Shown here: piece after piece, positions 12,101 to 25,520 of the stretch
Layout of the letters: each line of letters starts with the position of its first letter
How positions within the stretch are numbered: position 1 is the stretch's first letter
Origin: Aquanectria penicillioides
Taxonomy: Eukaryota; Ascomycota; Sordariomycetes; Hypocreales; Nectriaceae
Direction: 5' to 3'
NCBI GenBank assembly: GCA_003415625.1
Contig: PYIU01000011.1
Location: 261,001-325,000 of the forward strand
DNA: 64,000 bases
Notes under the pieces: model-generated
Database searches by the model: none
What the model was told of the DNA's origin: nothing
The model's input: the letters and a program-made list of their open reading frames with translations, nothing else
Made by a program: the position numbers and the translations under genes

Positions 12101-12881
12101 TGTCAAGTGTCGCCCAGAATTTCAAACAGCCATGTTTGATATCACGTTTGACATTTCCGGGTACATTCTCAACTACCAGCAAATCAGTCCTTTTAAGACG
12201 AGCCTAGACTATCCGGGATCCTACGAGGAAGGTCAATCAATAATCAACTTCATGAGCGACGGAAGTTATACACTTGCAGAAGCCGTCTGGACAACCCACC
12301 AAGCTCCACAATCATGGTGGTCTTATTTTCTTTCACTAGAAGTTGGATCTCGAGATTTTCTCCACCCATCAAATCCGGTCCCTGAACCTAGCGGGCTGGT
12401 TCCATTCATCGAAAATGTTTACCGCCGTCTTTTTGCGACATATATGAACTCGAACGCCATATCCTTTTTCGAAGACTCGGATGAAGGACAAGACTCTGGC
12501 GAAAGTTTGACGAAAGAAACCCGCATATTCATGAACACGACTGCATTTGCGATATCCGTCGTAATTCTTGGTATAAATATCGCCGTTGCAACAGTCTTTT
12601 ATTGGCAATCCTCTTACTTCTTTCTGCCACGCATGCCCTTTACCATTGGATCCTTGCTGGGATATTTAGCTCCTAGTCGAGCTGCTAAGAATGGCAGAGG
12701 TTTATTGGGAGATGGAAGGAGAACCTTTAGCTATGGAAGGTATGTTGGGCACGATGGAAAGAGTCACATCGGCATTGAACTTGATCCTTATGTGGTGATA
12801 GGAGACGATACTCTATTTGAAGACAAAAAGTCGTTTCCTAAGCGCATATTTCGTAAACAAAATAAGGTTCATGGGTTTTGA
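9160..12881 (+). CDS. DUF3433 multi-pass membrane protein
   Basis: Exons 9160-9590, 9642-10021, 10075-11172 and 11215-12881 join in frame to 1191 aa, about the usual size for the family. Two DUF3433 units are visible. One is near residues 25-165, with WKPLSLSPTILSAF, a TYGPN motif and LDYPSEFVALAPFRALRRKHW. The second starts near residue 637, with ILESYLPTVIATLIESYW and LILFRTFKTRHF. Several hydrophobic segments flank large N-glycosylation-rich loops, which suggests a plasma-membrane protein with big extracellular domains. The start ATG at 9160 is the first in frame. The last intron is only 42 bp. The gene is intact, unlike the broken genes to its left. The function of DUF3433 proteins is unknown. 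Confidence 0.9.
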
Positions 12882-15785
12882 GATGACGATAAAGACTTTG
12901 TACTACTATTGTTAAATATACTTTGCCCAAGGAGGAAGCGGATCTATTTCTACATGTAGCGGAATTGAATGTTTAGGGTTTGGCGGTAGAAGTGGACGTG
13001 CTATGCATCTGAAAGCAGCAACCTTCACGAGACGGTAGCATGGGAAAGCTGCAGTGGTGTATCAAACAGACAATGAGCCTGAATTTAATTTAATCTTATA
13101 CATGGGTCCAAAGAAACCCAAGAGCGACTGATTAAATTCTTTGAGGTGTTACCGAATGAAACTAACCGAATACTGAACAATGGTGAAGGCGGGAATATCG
13201 GGGGGGTGCATTAGAATTCCGTCGCAGGGAAACATTGTTCTGAGAAAATTGCCTGTTGATTCCTAACCGTAGTTGCTGTGATCCCTCGCTTTATCCGGAC
13301 CACCTCCGTAACGATTTCTCGTCTTCTCACGATGCATCTCGAAGTCGAGTGTGTGAGGCTCAATTGTTTGGCAAGCCACCACTGCTCGAAACGCGCGAAA
13401 CATCCTGTTTGCACTGATTTCCCGCTCATGGCGAAAATACTAGGATTACAGCACGACAAAAGCCAATAATGAGCAGATACAATTTAGTGACGCGGTATGG
13501 GCTTCTCTCATTTGAAATTCTAACGAGGTCTCTCGGCTTCTGCGGATCGGCTCCCGCGGATCAGATGCTCACCATAGTCATTGAGTGTACGGACGTAGGG
13601 CGTTCGAGAGCGAGACTGGCTGTCGGACGGGGGGTGCGAACTCGACAAGACGCTATCGCTAGAAACGGAATGGTGTTGCGAGTTTGCAAGCGGACCACTC
13701 ATCCATCCTACACCCATCAGGGACCCCCGAAACTGGGCTGATTAGCACTAATGAATGAGGACCTTTTGTAGGAGTCCGAAGATGGGTGAAAACAAGGCGA
13801 CGAATGTCTTCAACTGCTTCGGAAACTAAGTTGCAAGGTGAACAGTGATTTCAGGCCCGTCGGCCCTATGTCCCGAAACTCAATTTGTCTCGCCCATTAT
13901 TCACGAAACCCCCAAGCACTGAAAATACCTGCACTGCACAATATTATTGGCTGGTTTCTATTTGGCCACATGCAGCTCTGGAATAGACTACCGGTACGGC
14001 GGTGGGTAACCCTGCTTGTATACCGCTTCCCCGGTATAATGCAGTATTGGAGAAATCCATCGTTGTCTAGTTATGATGCTCATAGAGTCTGTAGCAATGT
14101 GAAAGGCACAGTGCCGAGTCCGGCTCACGGAAACTGAGCTATGACAAGAGAAAAGCTGGGATTGCGCACCACAAAAGGTGGAGAGGTATACCTGCAATGC
14201 GTTGATCTATGGATTGGTCCAGGTATTGAAAGTTGGGTTCGGTTACACCGGCGAAGGCCGAACAATAAACCTTGGTAACAACAAGGGGGCTCATACAAGG
14301 GAATGGTGCGTCATGGAGCATGGCAGCTCTTTGAAGCCAGTGGTACGATACCGTGAGGTTTATTAGACGATTTTTGACTGTAAAAACAATACCAAGGATT
14401 TGCCGCGATCAAGCTGCCTTGCATGGTTCACCGACATCCAGGAGGAAGAAATGAAGAGGGAGGAGCAGCGAGGTACAATTGGCTTGAAAGCAAGTACTAT
14501 TGAGTGAATCCAACCAAGTTATTGTCCAGGAATGCCTTGTGAGCACGGCTGGAGGTAGAGTTTCTTTGAGACTACGGGGATGGATGGTTCCCTGAATTTC
14601 GAATATATCCGGTTTTTCGAGGAGTTTGTCTTGGTGGAGTCGGTGAACCCGAGGAATCTGGTCAGGACCATTTGAGCGATGGCTGCTGCGCCATTGGAGA
14701 CTTGGCGCTGGATAAATGACACATTCAGCCTATTGGCGAATGCCTGGTTTCTGGTTGGTCTCGTTGCATGGTATGGTAATGCATCCTCTAGCCTTCCTTC
14801 TCGGTATACACATTCTGCCTGGGGTCTAATATAATGAAACAAGTAGTGTAAGTGAATTTGTAGTACTAGTTGCTGTTACATGTATTCTTGAGTCCCAAAT
14901 ACCTCAGCCATCCATAGAGGGGAGAAACTCCCCTGTTACCAGGTACCAGGCAAGGGAGCACCCAGCACCTGATACTACAATTGATAGCGATTAATTTTAC
15001 ACCATTTGATCCCCTAACCGTAGGATACTAGCTATTATTAAGAGGTCTCACGAGCTCACCCACTCACCTACCGTTTTATCCATCATGGTTCAATATCTGA
15101 AGTTTTAAACGCAATTTGTAAGCTTTGACAAGGCCCAGCCGGACAGTAAAACCATGTTGTGGGCACATGGAGTCACCTCGCGTCTACTGATCATCCATCC
15201 GTTTTTGAAGGTCATATATCAGGGGGTAATGTTAAGGTTTAGGAAATGAATTGCCCCAAACTTGACTTTTCCACGAACTACTACAGTATAGTTGGAAATA
15301 CGGATTGGGTCTAAAAAGCTAAATGTCATCTGATGCGTATCGAACCTTGGATGACATTTCTTCCCCAATGCGAGAACCAACATCAGATCAAATGCTCCCG
15401 TTGTGCTAAATTGGTTAGCACCTCTATGCGCAGCAAGGTTAAAATACAGGAAGGGAAATTGCGCCTGATTTCGATCATTTCTTTTTCCTTCTTAACCTTG
15501 CTTTCCAAAACATATGACAGCTTTATTGGAGCAGCCTAACAAGGCATAAAGATGTTGCAAGCGAAGTCTTGGCGCATATGTGAGTACGTGGCACGCCAGG
15601 GTATTTACTCAATACCCTGCTGAAGTTGGCTAGAGCAATGAACCAACACGACATGGTTGACAACTGCTACAATTATCAGGCCATCCCATTGTTCATCTGA
15701 AAACATAAAAACTCAAGTGTAGCCTTCACAAAAGGAAAACGTACACCATCAAGCATTTCCATTACCCAACATCAAGTTATTCAAT
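12882..15785. other. Intergenic, nothing recognised
   Basis: About 2.9 kb without a gene I can support. The longest frames (14519-14842 minus, 13838-14137 plus) show no signal peptide, domain motif or convincing splice sites. The 3' part should include the promoter of the secreted-protein gene at 15786. Confidence 0.5.
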
Positions 15786-16583
15786 ATGCTTCTGACATCT
15801 GCATCCGGTTTGGCCTTTGGGCTAGCATGCTCGACTATGATTACTTCCGTACGTTATTTCTTCAGTTTGGACGGCGATGCAGAAGAGAGCTAAATTGCGT
15901 ACTATTACCAAGGTTCTCGGAGATCTAACCATCGATGACATTGCGCTGTTTGATGAAGTCGCCCCGCAATGGATATTTGAAGATCTTACAGGAGGTGAAG
16001 TTATCGAGTACAATGGCACTGTCGAAGGCCTTTACTCTTATGTCAACGAAACTTACCCTGACAACCTCGCTGAGGTCTTTGACCTTGATATAATTGAGGA
16101 AGAAGATACTGCCCTCGAAGATGACGATACTGCTGTTGAAGAGCGGGACACAACCCTCTGGAAGCGCACATCGTTCGCCAAAGCGACGAAGGTTTGCTAC
16201 GTCGGTCTCGACCGTGCGCTTTCGTACCGTATCCGGCAAGGCATCAAATACCTTCGCGGTGTCAGTGGAAAGCCGACCCTTCCACGCTACTCGAAGGGAC
16301 GTGTCAGCTGTTCCTGGGATTCTGGTATATGGTGGTACAATGCTGTATGTGAACGCCTCCAAAGGCGCACCGATGCGCGGAGGACTTACTAATAATTTAC
16401 TAGGCCAGCTCAAGGAAGACGCTCAACAGCTTTGGTTCTATTGCTGATGGTGCCGCGTGGCTTGACAACTTTGATCGGTGCAGAGTTATCCACACAACCG
16501 AGAAGCTTACATCTTACGAGGTGGGAGGAGTTGCAATCCATCCTACTAAATGGTGGGTTGAGGTTGGTCTCGCGAATTGTTAA
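15786..16583 (+). CDS. Small secreted cysteine-containing protein with Kex2-type site
   Basis: Exons 15786-15848, 15913-16344 and 16404-16583 give 224 aa. Exon 1 encodes only a hydrophobic signal peptide (about residues 1-20). The GTACGT donor and an AG at 15911-15912 restore the frame. Residues about 22-101 are strongly acidic (runs of E and D), ending in a dibasic KR at about 105-106, the Kex2 consensus. The remaining 118 residues carry four cysteines, the last at the C-terminus, and are rich in Trp and Arg. This pre-pro layout is typical of secreted fungal effectors and of processed secreted peptides. I do not recognise the family. The gene ends 293 bp before the nested transposon. Confidence 0.72.
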
Positions 16584-16875
16584 ATGGATTCAGTTGTTAG
16601 TTCTTCAGTGATCGTTGTTCGAGATATAAGTGATGAACATAGGATTGCGGTTAACCTGCTTCTGATATCTCGTTTCTTCTGAAAGATTCTTGTATTCTAC
16701 AACACAGATACTCCGTCCAATACCAATAAAATCCTACCAGCCTTGCTCCAATTAAAGAAGAAAGCCTTGGATGTTCGTAAAATGGCCCTGATTTGCATAT
16801 TTTTGATGATGCAGCTACTAGAGAAGACAAGGTCAATAGGGCGACACTCCTGTCCATGGCGAATTCTAATATCTA

Positions 16876-16990
16876 CCCGCTGGGTTATATAAGCTAGCTT
16901 TTAACCCCACCTCTCCTGCTGGAGAGGTGGTAACAAAACCTGTAACCGCATCACTGGCGTAATCAACTTTTTTAATGTAATTTATTAATA
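16876..16990 (+). repeat. Left terminal inverted repeat of the outer transposon
   Basis: It contains an internal hairpin: CCACCTCTCC at 16907-16916, loop TGCT, GGAGAGGTGG at 16921-16930. It aligns with the complement of 32000-32122. This copy keeps more C/G (GTAACCGCATCACTGG) than the right copy (ATAACTGCATTACTAG), as expected if RIP hit the two ends unequally. Confidence 0.8.
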
Positions 16991-17940
16991 ACTTCTTTAT
17001 TTAAAGCCTAAAATTGACTAAATTTATTATTCTTGCATTTTTACTTTTAATTTTAATATAGCTTAAATTTCTTATAAATTCTATACTACTATAGCAAATG
17101 CTGCCTATATATATCTATTAGGTTAAAATATTATATAGATAATTTAAGTAAATCCTTTATTGCTTTATATATTAACTGTAAATAAACTGGCTTATTTATA
17201 TTATATTAAGGAGTCTTTTACTAAAAAATATATATTATTATTAAAAGTAAGAAAGTAGCTTTTTTTTAATATTAATAAAGAAGGGTTACTTTAAGCTATA
17301 ACTATAAAGAAAGAGCAAGTAATTATTATATATATATATAATATAAAAAAAGTATATTTACTATAATAGAAGCCTATATATATAATTATATTAGCTTTTT
17401 AAGAAAATACTAAATATAAAGTCTAAAGATAGCTATTTTTAAGGCTTAGGCTTATTAGTTTAAATAGTAGTATTTAAAGCTTTAATTTAAGACTTTAAAG
17501 ATTAAGGAGATTATAAAAGCTTCTATTAAGTATAACCTTTTTAGTATAAAGGCTTAATTTAAGGAATTTAAGGCTATTATTAAAAAGCTTTTATTTAATT
17601 TAGCTAATCTATAGAACTTTAATAAAATGCCTTTATAAATAGGCTAAATTAATAGCAGCCTAAAGATATATTTAATTTAAATAAGGAAAAATATTTAGTT
17701 TATAATCTTTTAGCTAAATAATAAAGAATTCTTTATTTTTATTAATGCTATTAATATTATTAAAATATTAATTCCTTTTTTTTTTATCCTTTTAGTAAAG
17801 GTCCTTTTTAAGAAATATATTATAGCTAATATTAATAAAAATATTATTTTTATTAATATAGCAATTAAATATATAAATAGCTATTAGGCTTAATAGTAAT
17901 TAAAGCACTTTAATAAATACTCTTTTGCCTTTAGTAATAC

Positions 17941-18323
17941 TGTATTAGTAGATAGGGACACTAGCTAAAACATACACCCCACCCAAAAGAGTATAGGGTA
18001 AGCAGGTTCGGTTGAAGATTAAATAGCCTTTTTAAGCAGCTGCAAATAACTTAAAAGAGTGTTAAAGCATTTAATTGAATGCTTTAAAGTATCCCTTAAA
18101 GAAAAGAAAGAAAGAAAATAGAGCAAAAAGTTATAAATAAAGTAATATTATAAAGGGCTGTATTGGGACTTTAATAGGGTCTAAATGCAAGGAATTTAGA
18201 ATTTTAAAAATAAAAATTAATTAAAGAAAACTACTTATTTATTTCCTATATCTTTAAGGTCCCTTTTATTTTCTTAACTATTTTAATAATAGATTGATCT
18301 ATATTACCTTAAACCCTAACTTA
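17941..18323 (-). repeat. LTR (3' LTR on the minus strand)
   Basis: This is a 383-bp direct repeat of 29972-30354. In minus orientation it is preceded by a purine-rich stretch (AAGGAAAAA) that could be the polypurine tract. It is less RIP-mutated at its plus-strand 5' part than the other LTR. Confidence 0.9.
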
Positions 18324-21300
18324 TTTTTCCTTAATGCCTTAATGCTTGCCCTTAAGTAGATTAAAGGCATAATATAAAAGGAAAACTTTAAGCTTAATCT
18401 ATTTAAATGTAAAGAAAATCTTAAAGAAAGTATTTAATTAAATGCTTTATATTTATAATTTATTATTTAATCTATTATTATCTCTTTTTATAATTTATTT
18501 TACTTTTAATATTTAATTTCTTTATTTTAACTTTACTATTATCTTTCTTTATAATGCAGTTTCTAATTGCAGTATTAATTAATATAAGATTAATAAGTAA
18601 GAATTAAAGGTTTAAATAGCTTATAAGTAGTAATTATAATTTTATTCTATTAGTTTATTAAAATTAATTCTTTTAGTATATAAAAGATTTAGCTCTTTAT
18701 TTAAGGGAGTTTAAGAATAGCCTATTAATTAATTTAAGGCAAATTTATTTATTTAATTTTAGTAATTATCTTTCTTTTAGTAAAGGCAATATAGTTTAGA
18801 TTATAATTACTTTATTAAATTTAAATAGTAGCATTAATAATATTTTTAATTATAGTATTAGCAATTATAGTATAATTCCTTTCTCTTACTATATACTTAA
18901 CTAATTAAGGAATTAATAAAAGTAGTATAAAGTGCTTATAAAAACTCTATTTATTACTTTTAGCAATAAATAAATTTAAGTCTATTTAATTAAATTGCTA
19001 TAAAATAGCTAACTTAAATAAAGGTATCTATTAAATTAATTAAATTAATTTAATTATTTGCCTTTTACCTAAAGAATTAATAAATATTTAATTAAATGCA
19101 TTAAAATAAGTAAATATATTTTAGTTAATTTAGATTTCTTTTTTAAGTGCGCTTAATTAAGCAGTACTTATATAAATTAATAAGCTAATAGGCAATTTAT
19201 ATAGGGGTTAAATAGATTTAATTATTAATTTAGGCTTAATAGTAGGTTTAAGGGCAGGAGTTTTAGACTTAAGGTATAGACTATAAAGGTAAATTGCTTT
19301 AATGCTTTAACTTTAGCGGTTTAAGGCTTATTTAAAACCTTTTCTTTTATTATTACTTAAAGTAATAATAACTTTAGTAAATTTATTAATTTTAGTAGGA
19401 AATCTATCTATTATTTAATATCTATAAGTTTAATAGCATTTAATTAAATTATTAGCTAAAGGATAGTAGGGCAGTTAAGGGCCTAATAGTAAAGGTAGAC
19501 TTATTTAATAGCTATTGCCTTAAGGATTAAATAGCTTTAGGATAATTTAATATTTATTTTTAAGAGTTTAGTAATTAACTCCCTTTTAGCTTATTATATA
19601 GTAATCTCTTAAATTAATATAAAGCCATTAAGTATTAAGGGAACTATTTTAAAATCTTAGGATATAAGTAGATTTTTAGATTTTAATAAGTTCTATAAGC
19701 TTATGCTAATTAAAGAACTTTCTATTGGCAATATTAAGTTTATTAAGAATAATAGTATTAATAAAGTTTTATATTTAATTGATATTTAAAGCAATTAATT
19801 AAGTACTTTTTCTTTATTTGCATTTAATAAAAACCTAATTGTAGTGCATTAATGCTAAAGGGGGATTATTAATAGTATTATACCTATTATTAAAGATTAA
19901 GGGCTAGGTTATAAGGCATTTAATAATTAAAGTTTTAGTAAGTTTAATTATTCCTTAAATATTAAGGAAAAGAAAAAAAGCACTTAAAAAACTATATTTT
20001 TAATTTTTAGTTTATTTAATAATAAATATAATAAAAATAGAGAAATTATAGGGCAACTTTATTTTAATTATAATCTTTCTTTATGCTATAGTAAATATAA
20101 TAGCTTATTTATTCTAAAGGATATTAATAGTATTATAAATAATTAAATGCTTTAGCTATCTATTTTAAATAAAGAAGCTTTAATAGATAGTATTAGTAAA
20201 GTAAGTAAAGCCAATTAATAGCCTTTTATTATATATTGCTTATTGGAACTCTATAGGCATAAAACTAATTGAATATTTAATCTTTTTAATATTTATCCCT
20301 TTTAGTAAAAGCTTATAAAAGAAGCTCTTTTGTTTTTACTTATTCTTCTTAACCTTAGTGCTTGCAATTAAAAGATTAGTTTAATAAATCATAAGGATAT
20401 TAGTAAGTCTATAAGTAAGGGTAGTAAAAAGGGCTTAAATACTAAAGTTTAAGACTATTTCTTTTTTCTATAGGTTTTTAAATAAATTCTATAGGTCTTA
20501 ATAATAGAATGTTTAGGCTTAGCAAAAGTTAAAAGGGAAGTCTTTAAAGCAATTAATATTAGTAAGCTAAAAATCTAAATTGCTTTTATTATCTAAAATA
20601 GGCTAAGTTTTTAACTTATTAAACTAATAATCCTAATTTATTTAAAAGTAAAATAGTATAGATTAACTATTAAGCAATTAATTAAATATTTTAATAGTAT
20701 TTTCTTTACTAAAAGAAAAGAAATCTTTAATCCTACCTTTATTTTAAATAACTCTTTTAGCTATATAAAGATCTTTACTTAGCATTAAAAATTGCGCCTT
20801 TAAAATAGTTATACTTAAGGTTGCTTTCTTTAGCTTTATTATAGAATAGAGTAAAGGTTAATAAAGGGTTTAAAAGCTTATAATTAAATACTTATAACTT
20901 AAAAGATAAAGATTATTAGTATTTTTATAGGTATTATAAATAAAGTTAAAGTAATATAATTTACTATAAAATTATTAAAAGGAGGGAAAGAGTTATAGGC
21001 ATAAGGTAGATTAATATAATTTAGGTACCTTTATTTTTAGTTTAGTATTATTTAAGTAAATTACTATTTTAATATTTATATATATATAAATATTAATAAG
21101 TTTCTTAAAATAGTATACTTTTTTATATTTAATAAGAATTTTATTGGTATTTAGTTTTTACCTTAAATCTTAAGGGTTAATTTTCTATTTATTATAAGAG
21201 CATTATATTAGCCCCCCCTTTCTATTCCTTTCTTTTTTATTTATTATTCTTTACTTTCTTAATTCTTTTATACCTTTAGTTATTACTGCAATTTTTATTT

Positions 21301-23100
21301 TTTATCTTATAATAGCTTTATATTGCAATAAGCTTAAGTCTTTTGCCTTTATACCTTATAATTATCTCCTTAATATATGCAATCTTACTATTAGCTATAT
21401 TTAGGCTTTTAAATTCTCTTATTAATGCTTTACTTATTGGTATACCTATAATAGTTTCTTCTATAAGGCTTTAACTAATACTATTAGTATTGCTATTAAA
21501 TAATTAGTAAGTATCCCTTTTTGTATTGCTTTTTAACTATTATTTTTATTTAATAATTAATTAAATACTTTTAGATTTAATAATGCTTTAATATTTAGAT
21601 TTACAGCTTTTAAGCTCTTAATTAACTTAGCTAGCCCTTATATATTGAAATTGCCTTTAAGAAAGATAGTAAGTAAATTAATTATAAACTTACTTAATAG
21701 TTTATTTTATAGTTACTATTTTATAATTTAATACTTTATTTTAAAGTAGATCTTTTCCTTTAGTGCTAACTTTAGTCTATATATATTTCTATAGAATGGG
21801 CTTATTTAGTAGGGTACTTTTTAACTTAGCTACTAATTTGCCTTAAGTATATTAAGGCATTTATTATTGCCTTTATTAAATATACTAACCCCTTTATATA
21901 TTATAAATGTATTTAATTATATACTTTTATAATTTCTATCTATAATAAATATATTTTTATTCCTTTCTATATATATATTTTAATATTAAATTATATAGAT
22001 AGCTGCTATATTAATTGTATTTAAAATAGTTAATTTAAATGTAAATAGAGCTTTCTTTATAAATACTAATTAAAAAGTCTTTATAAAGGCCCTTATAACT
22101 TTCCTTTAAGTAGTATAGATACTATTAGTAAGTCTATTTAGCTATTAACTTTTGCAGTAGATTTTCTTAGGCTAATTACTTGCCTATAAATTATATGCAG
22201 TTTTCCTACTAGCAATACAGCTAGTAATTGCTAGTTAATTAAATAGGCATAAAAAGTATTTAATTAAAAGCATAAAGTAAGTTTTAATTAATAAAAATAA
22301 TAGTCTTTAGCTTATCTTTTAGTATAAATTAATTAAGTATAGTTTTTAATTTATTAATAATAGTTTAATAGATAAAAAATAGTGCTATAAAGCAATTAAT
22401 TAAGTATTTCTATACCCTTTAAGGCTATTGCTATTATTATATTGTTTTAATAACCTTAAAACTTAATTTCTATTAAATATATTCAGATTTTTAAATTTTT
22501 TATAGATATTAATACTTTATTTTCTGCCATTTTCTATGCATTTTTATCTATTTTTAAATAATTTTAACCCTTTTACTATAGTTTTTAGGCATTTTTATTT
22601 TATTTTTATTGATTTTTAGTGTAATTTTTAAAGTTTTTAGATAGATTTTAGGGGATTTTTAGGGATTTTTAGTATTTTTTTAGGGTTTTTAGCCGATTTT
22701 TAGTTATTTTTATTTAGTTTTATTTAGTTTTACTATTCTTTTATTTGCCTTTAATTGCTTTTTATTTTGCTTTCTTACTTTCTTTTAGGTAGCTTATCTT
22801 TTTTTAATATAGTATTAGTTTTAATATTTTTACTTTTCCCTTTTTGATTTTTAGCACTCCTTCTTTAATAGCAATTTAACTATTTTTAGCCTAATGCTAT
22901 TACTAATTATTTAATTAATTGCTTATTATATTTTAATATTATATTTACTAGTTATTGCTTATCTTTAGAATTTAAACTTTAATAATCTCTTTAGGCTTAA
23001 TATAAATGTATATTATAGTATTATTATTTAAGCTTTTTATAGCATTTAGATTAAGTTTATTCTATTTCTACTATTTTATAGATTTAATTTATATTTAATT
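18324..23100. other. Unassigned 3' portion of the Gypsy element
   Basis: About 4.8 kb between the integrase region and the 3' LTR has no recognised Gypsy domain. It includes a low-complexity TTTTTAG-rich stretch (22480-22760). A strong minus-strand purine tract ending in GGGGGG lies at about 21212-21240. A plus-strand stretch (20520-21090) reads fairly coherently if TAA/TAG are taken as mutated CAA/CAG. It could be a long non-coding tail, an extra ORF or a third nested element; I cannot decide. Confidence 0.45.
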
Positions 23101-23702
23101 AAATACTTTCTTTTCTTTTCTTACCCTTAATAGTACTTTTTAATTTGCACTAAAAGTCTTTTTATTATCCCTATTTACTTACTATTTATTTTTATTTTTT
23201 ATAAACTTCTTTAATTAATTATTATAGATTATATTAAAAAGCTTAACTCTATTTATAGTATTAAGGATATAACTTTTTGTTTTATTAAATATATTAGCAA
23301 TTCTATAAGGGCCTAATTAATATAGCTTTATTTTTATAATATAAAATATATCCTTTTAATTTTATATATTATACTAAAGAATTAAATCTTTAATAGTAAA
23401 AGGCTCTTTATACAGTCTATATTAATTCTTTTTAGTCTCTCTATTGGCAATTAACCTTTAGAATGCAATTATTTATTGCCTAGCTTCTTTTATATTTTCT
23501 TGCTTTTACTTTAGGATTTTAATTCTTTACTTAAGTAAATCTTTAGTAAAGGTTATATTATTTTATTTAATTAAATGCTATATAGGCACTTTTACTTTTA
23601 GAGGAAGGACTGGCTCCTATTTATAGAGCAAATAAAAAGGTAATCTATTATATAAAGTATAGATAGCTACTCTTTTAGCTAGTAAAGCTATTAGTAAAAT
23701 AT

Positions 23703-23894
23703 TTATTTTTTTTTTTTTTTTTTACCCTTTTTCTTTAGGAAACTTATTATAGTAGTATAACTACCTTTAATAAGTCTATTTACTTTAGGGTTATAAGTAG
23801 AAGTATTAATAACTTCTATATTAAGGCTATTAAGATCTTTAAGAATTCTTTTTATAATTTCTTTTTTATTATTAATAATTACTCTTTTTAGCAT
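23703..23894 (-). pseudogene. Gypsy integrase core remnant
   Basis: A 63-codon open stretch on the minus strand contains STYNPKVNRLIKGSYTTII. This matches the integrase pattern S-Y-NPQANGLIERGHR around the third catalytic acid. The catalytic Glu position now reads Lys. A T-rich run at 23705-23723 on the plus strand gives the artificial lysine tail. Confidence 0.7.
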
Positions 23895-24879
23895 TCTATA
23901 TTAATAGTGCAGTTTTTTAAGGAATTTTGCAATATAGTAATTATTTAATCTTAGGATTAGTTTGGCCTTTATCTATTTATAAAGATTATATTTAGCTTTT
24001 AGTATAAATTTAAATCCTTTATTAAAAGATATATACTATTTATTAAGATAAATCTTTATTATTAAGTAAGTAGGCTTAATAGATATAGAGGCTTTTATTA
24101 GTCTTTAGGGAATATATATTTAATATATTAGGCACTATTTAATAGCTTTTATAATGCTTCTTTTTGCACTTTATTAATAGTACCTTTTAAAGAGAAGTAT
24201 ATAAATAGCATTATAATTATAATGCCCTTTATTAATATAGTATAATTTAATTAAATTCTTTTAAATATTTTCTTTCTTTATAATTAATCTTAAGTTGCCT
24301 TTTTATTCTTTAGCCTTAATCTATAAGCGGCTATCTTTTATAAAGTGTTTTTTAGCCTTTAGCTATAAGCATTAATAATTCTATAGGGTAATACCTATTG
24401 GCCTTTTTAGTAAAAGTAAGTATTTCTTTAATTGCAATAAAGGTTTACTATAATTCTTTTTTAATTCTATTAATTTATTTTTAATTTTAATAATATTAAG
24501 ATAAGTATTAATAAACTCTTTAATATTACCTTTAGCCTTTTAGTTTATTTAATTAAATGCTTTTAGACCTTTTTTAAATAGCCTATTAGCTATATTATTT
24601 TTGTTTTTAGAAATATATTAAATAGTAAAGTTAAATAATAAAATATAATTAATCTATTAAATAATTATTATATTAGGGATATTGCTAGCCCTATTATTAA
24701 GCTAATAGACTAAAACTTAAGAATCTATCTTTAAGATAAAGGGCAATCTATATATATAGCTATAAAGGTATTTAATCCTATATAATATGCCCTTATATTT
24801 AAGTTTAATAGCATTATACCTTTATTTTATAGAAGTTTAAAGACTAGATTTATATTTTATTAAATGCCTTTTCCCTTTT

Positions 24880-25520
24880 ATTATCTATATTAATACTATA
24901 CCTTAGCCTTCTTTACTAGTATTAATTATAAGGATAACCTCTTTAAATCCTTTAGAAAGGTTTAATATTACTAAAATAGAAGTAAAGGTTATCTTTTCTT
25001 TAAGAACTGCTATAGCATTAGCTTATTCCTTACCCTATATTTATATAGCATTCTTCCTTAATAATTAAATAAAAGGTCTAGCAATTTAGGCATATTTTTT
25101 AACTTAAATTTAATAATAGCCTATAATTTCTAGAAATGCTTTAATTTACTTTAAGTTATAGTATCTTTCCTATTTATTAATCTTAATTACTTTTTCCTTT
25201 ATTAGCTGCCTTTTAGCTATACTATATAAATATCTAATAATAATTGCAGTATATTGGCAGAACTTTAACTTTCCTATAGAAATTATACATTTAGATAGCT
25301 TAATATTTAAAAGAGTTTTATTTAAATTAATTAAATGCTTTAAAATAAATTTCTATATGCTAAAAAGTATTTCCTCTTTATTATATTTAGTCTTTAGTCC
25401 TTTAATAGTAATATTATTTAAAAAGGCTTAATAGACTTTTAGTAATAGATTAAAGAGAATTTTAATTATAATCCTTAAGAATTATACTATTAAATTAGTT
25501 CCTTCTTACAGCAAGATATA
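24880..25520 (-). pseudogene. Gypsy reverse transcriptase / RNase H remnant
   Basis: The minus strand reads with RIP-type stops through a segment matching fungal Gypsy RT-RNase H. FLNNITIKG is at about 25390-25420, where FxDDIxxxG is expected. KSKF-like and IIRYLYSIAKR follow, then RAFLGI-like KAFLEIIGYY at about 25111-25140, WVKKYA, ARP and the RNase H start LIINTSKEGWG at about 24905-24945, where LxxDAS-GWGAV is expected. Catalytic Asp codons have become Asn by G-to-A change. Confidence 0.75.

Noticed and set aside
14519..14842. 107-codon minus-strand frame
   Set aside because: No recognisable domain, start context or splice partners; treated as non-coding.
15849..15865. A 17-nt intron in the secreted-protein gene
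   Set aside because: Impossible length; the 64-nt intron ending at 15912 uses the same donor and restores the frame.
21212..21240. Minus-strand purine tract as the real 3' end of the Gypsy element
   Set aside because: The matched 383-bp LTRs at 17941 and 29972 with flanking ATAC define the element better, and I found no LTR copy beginning at this tract.
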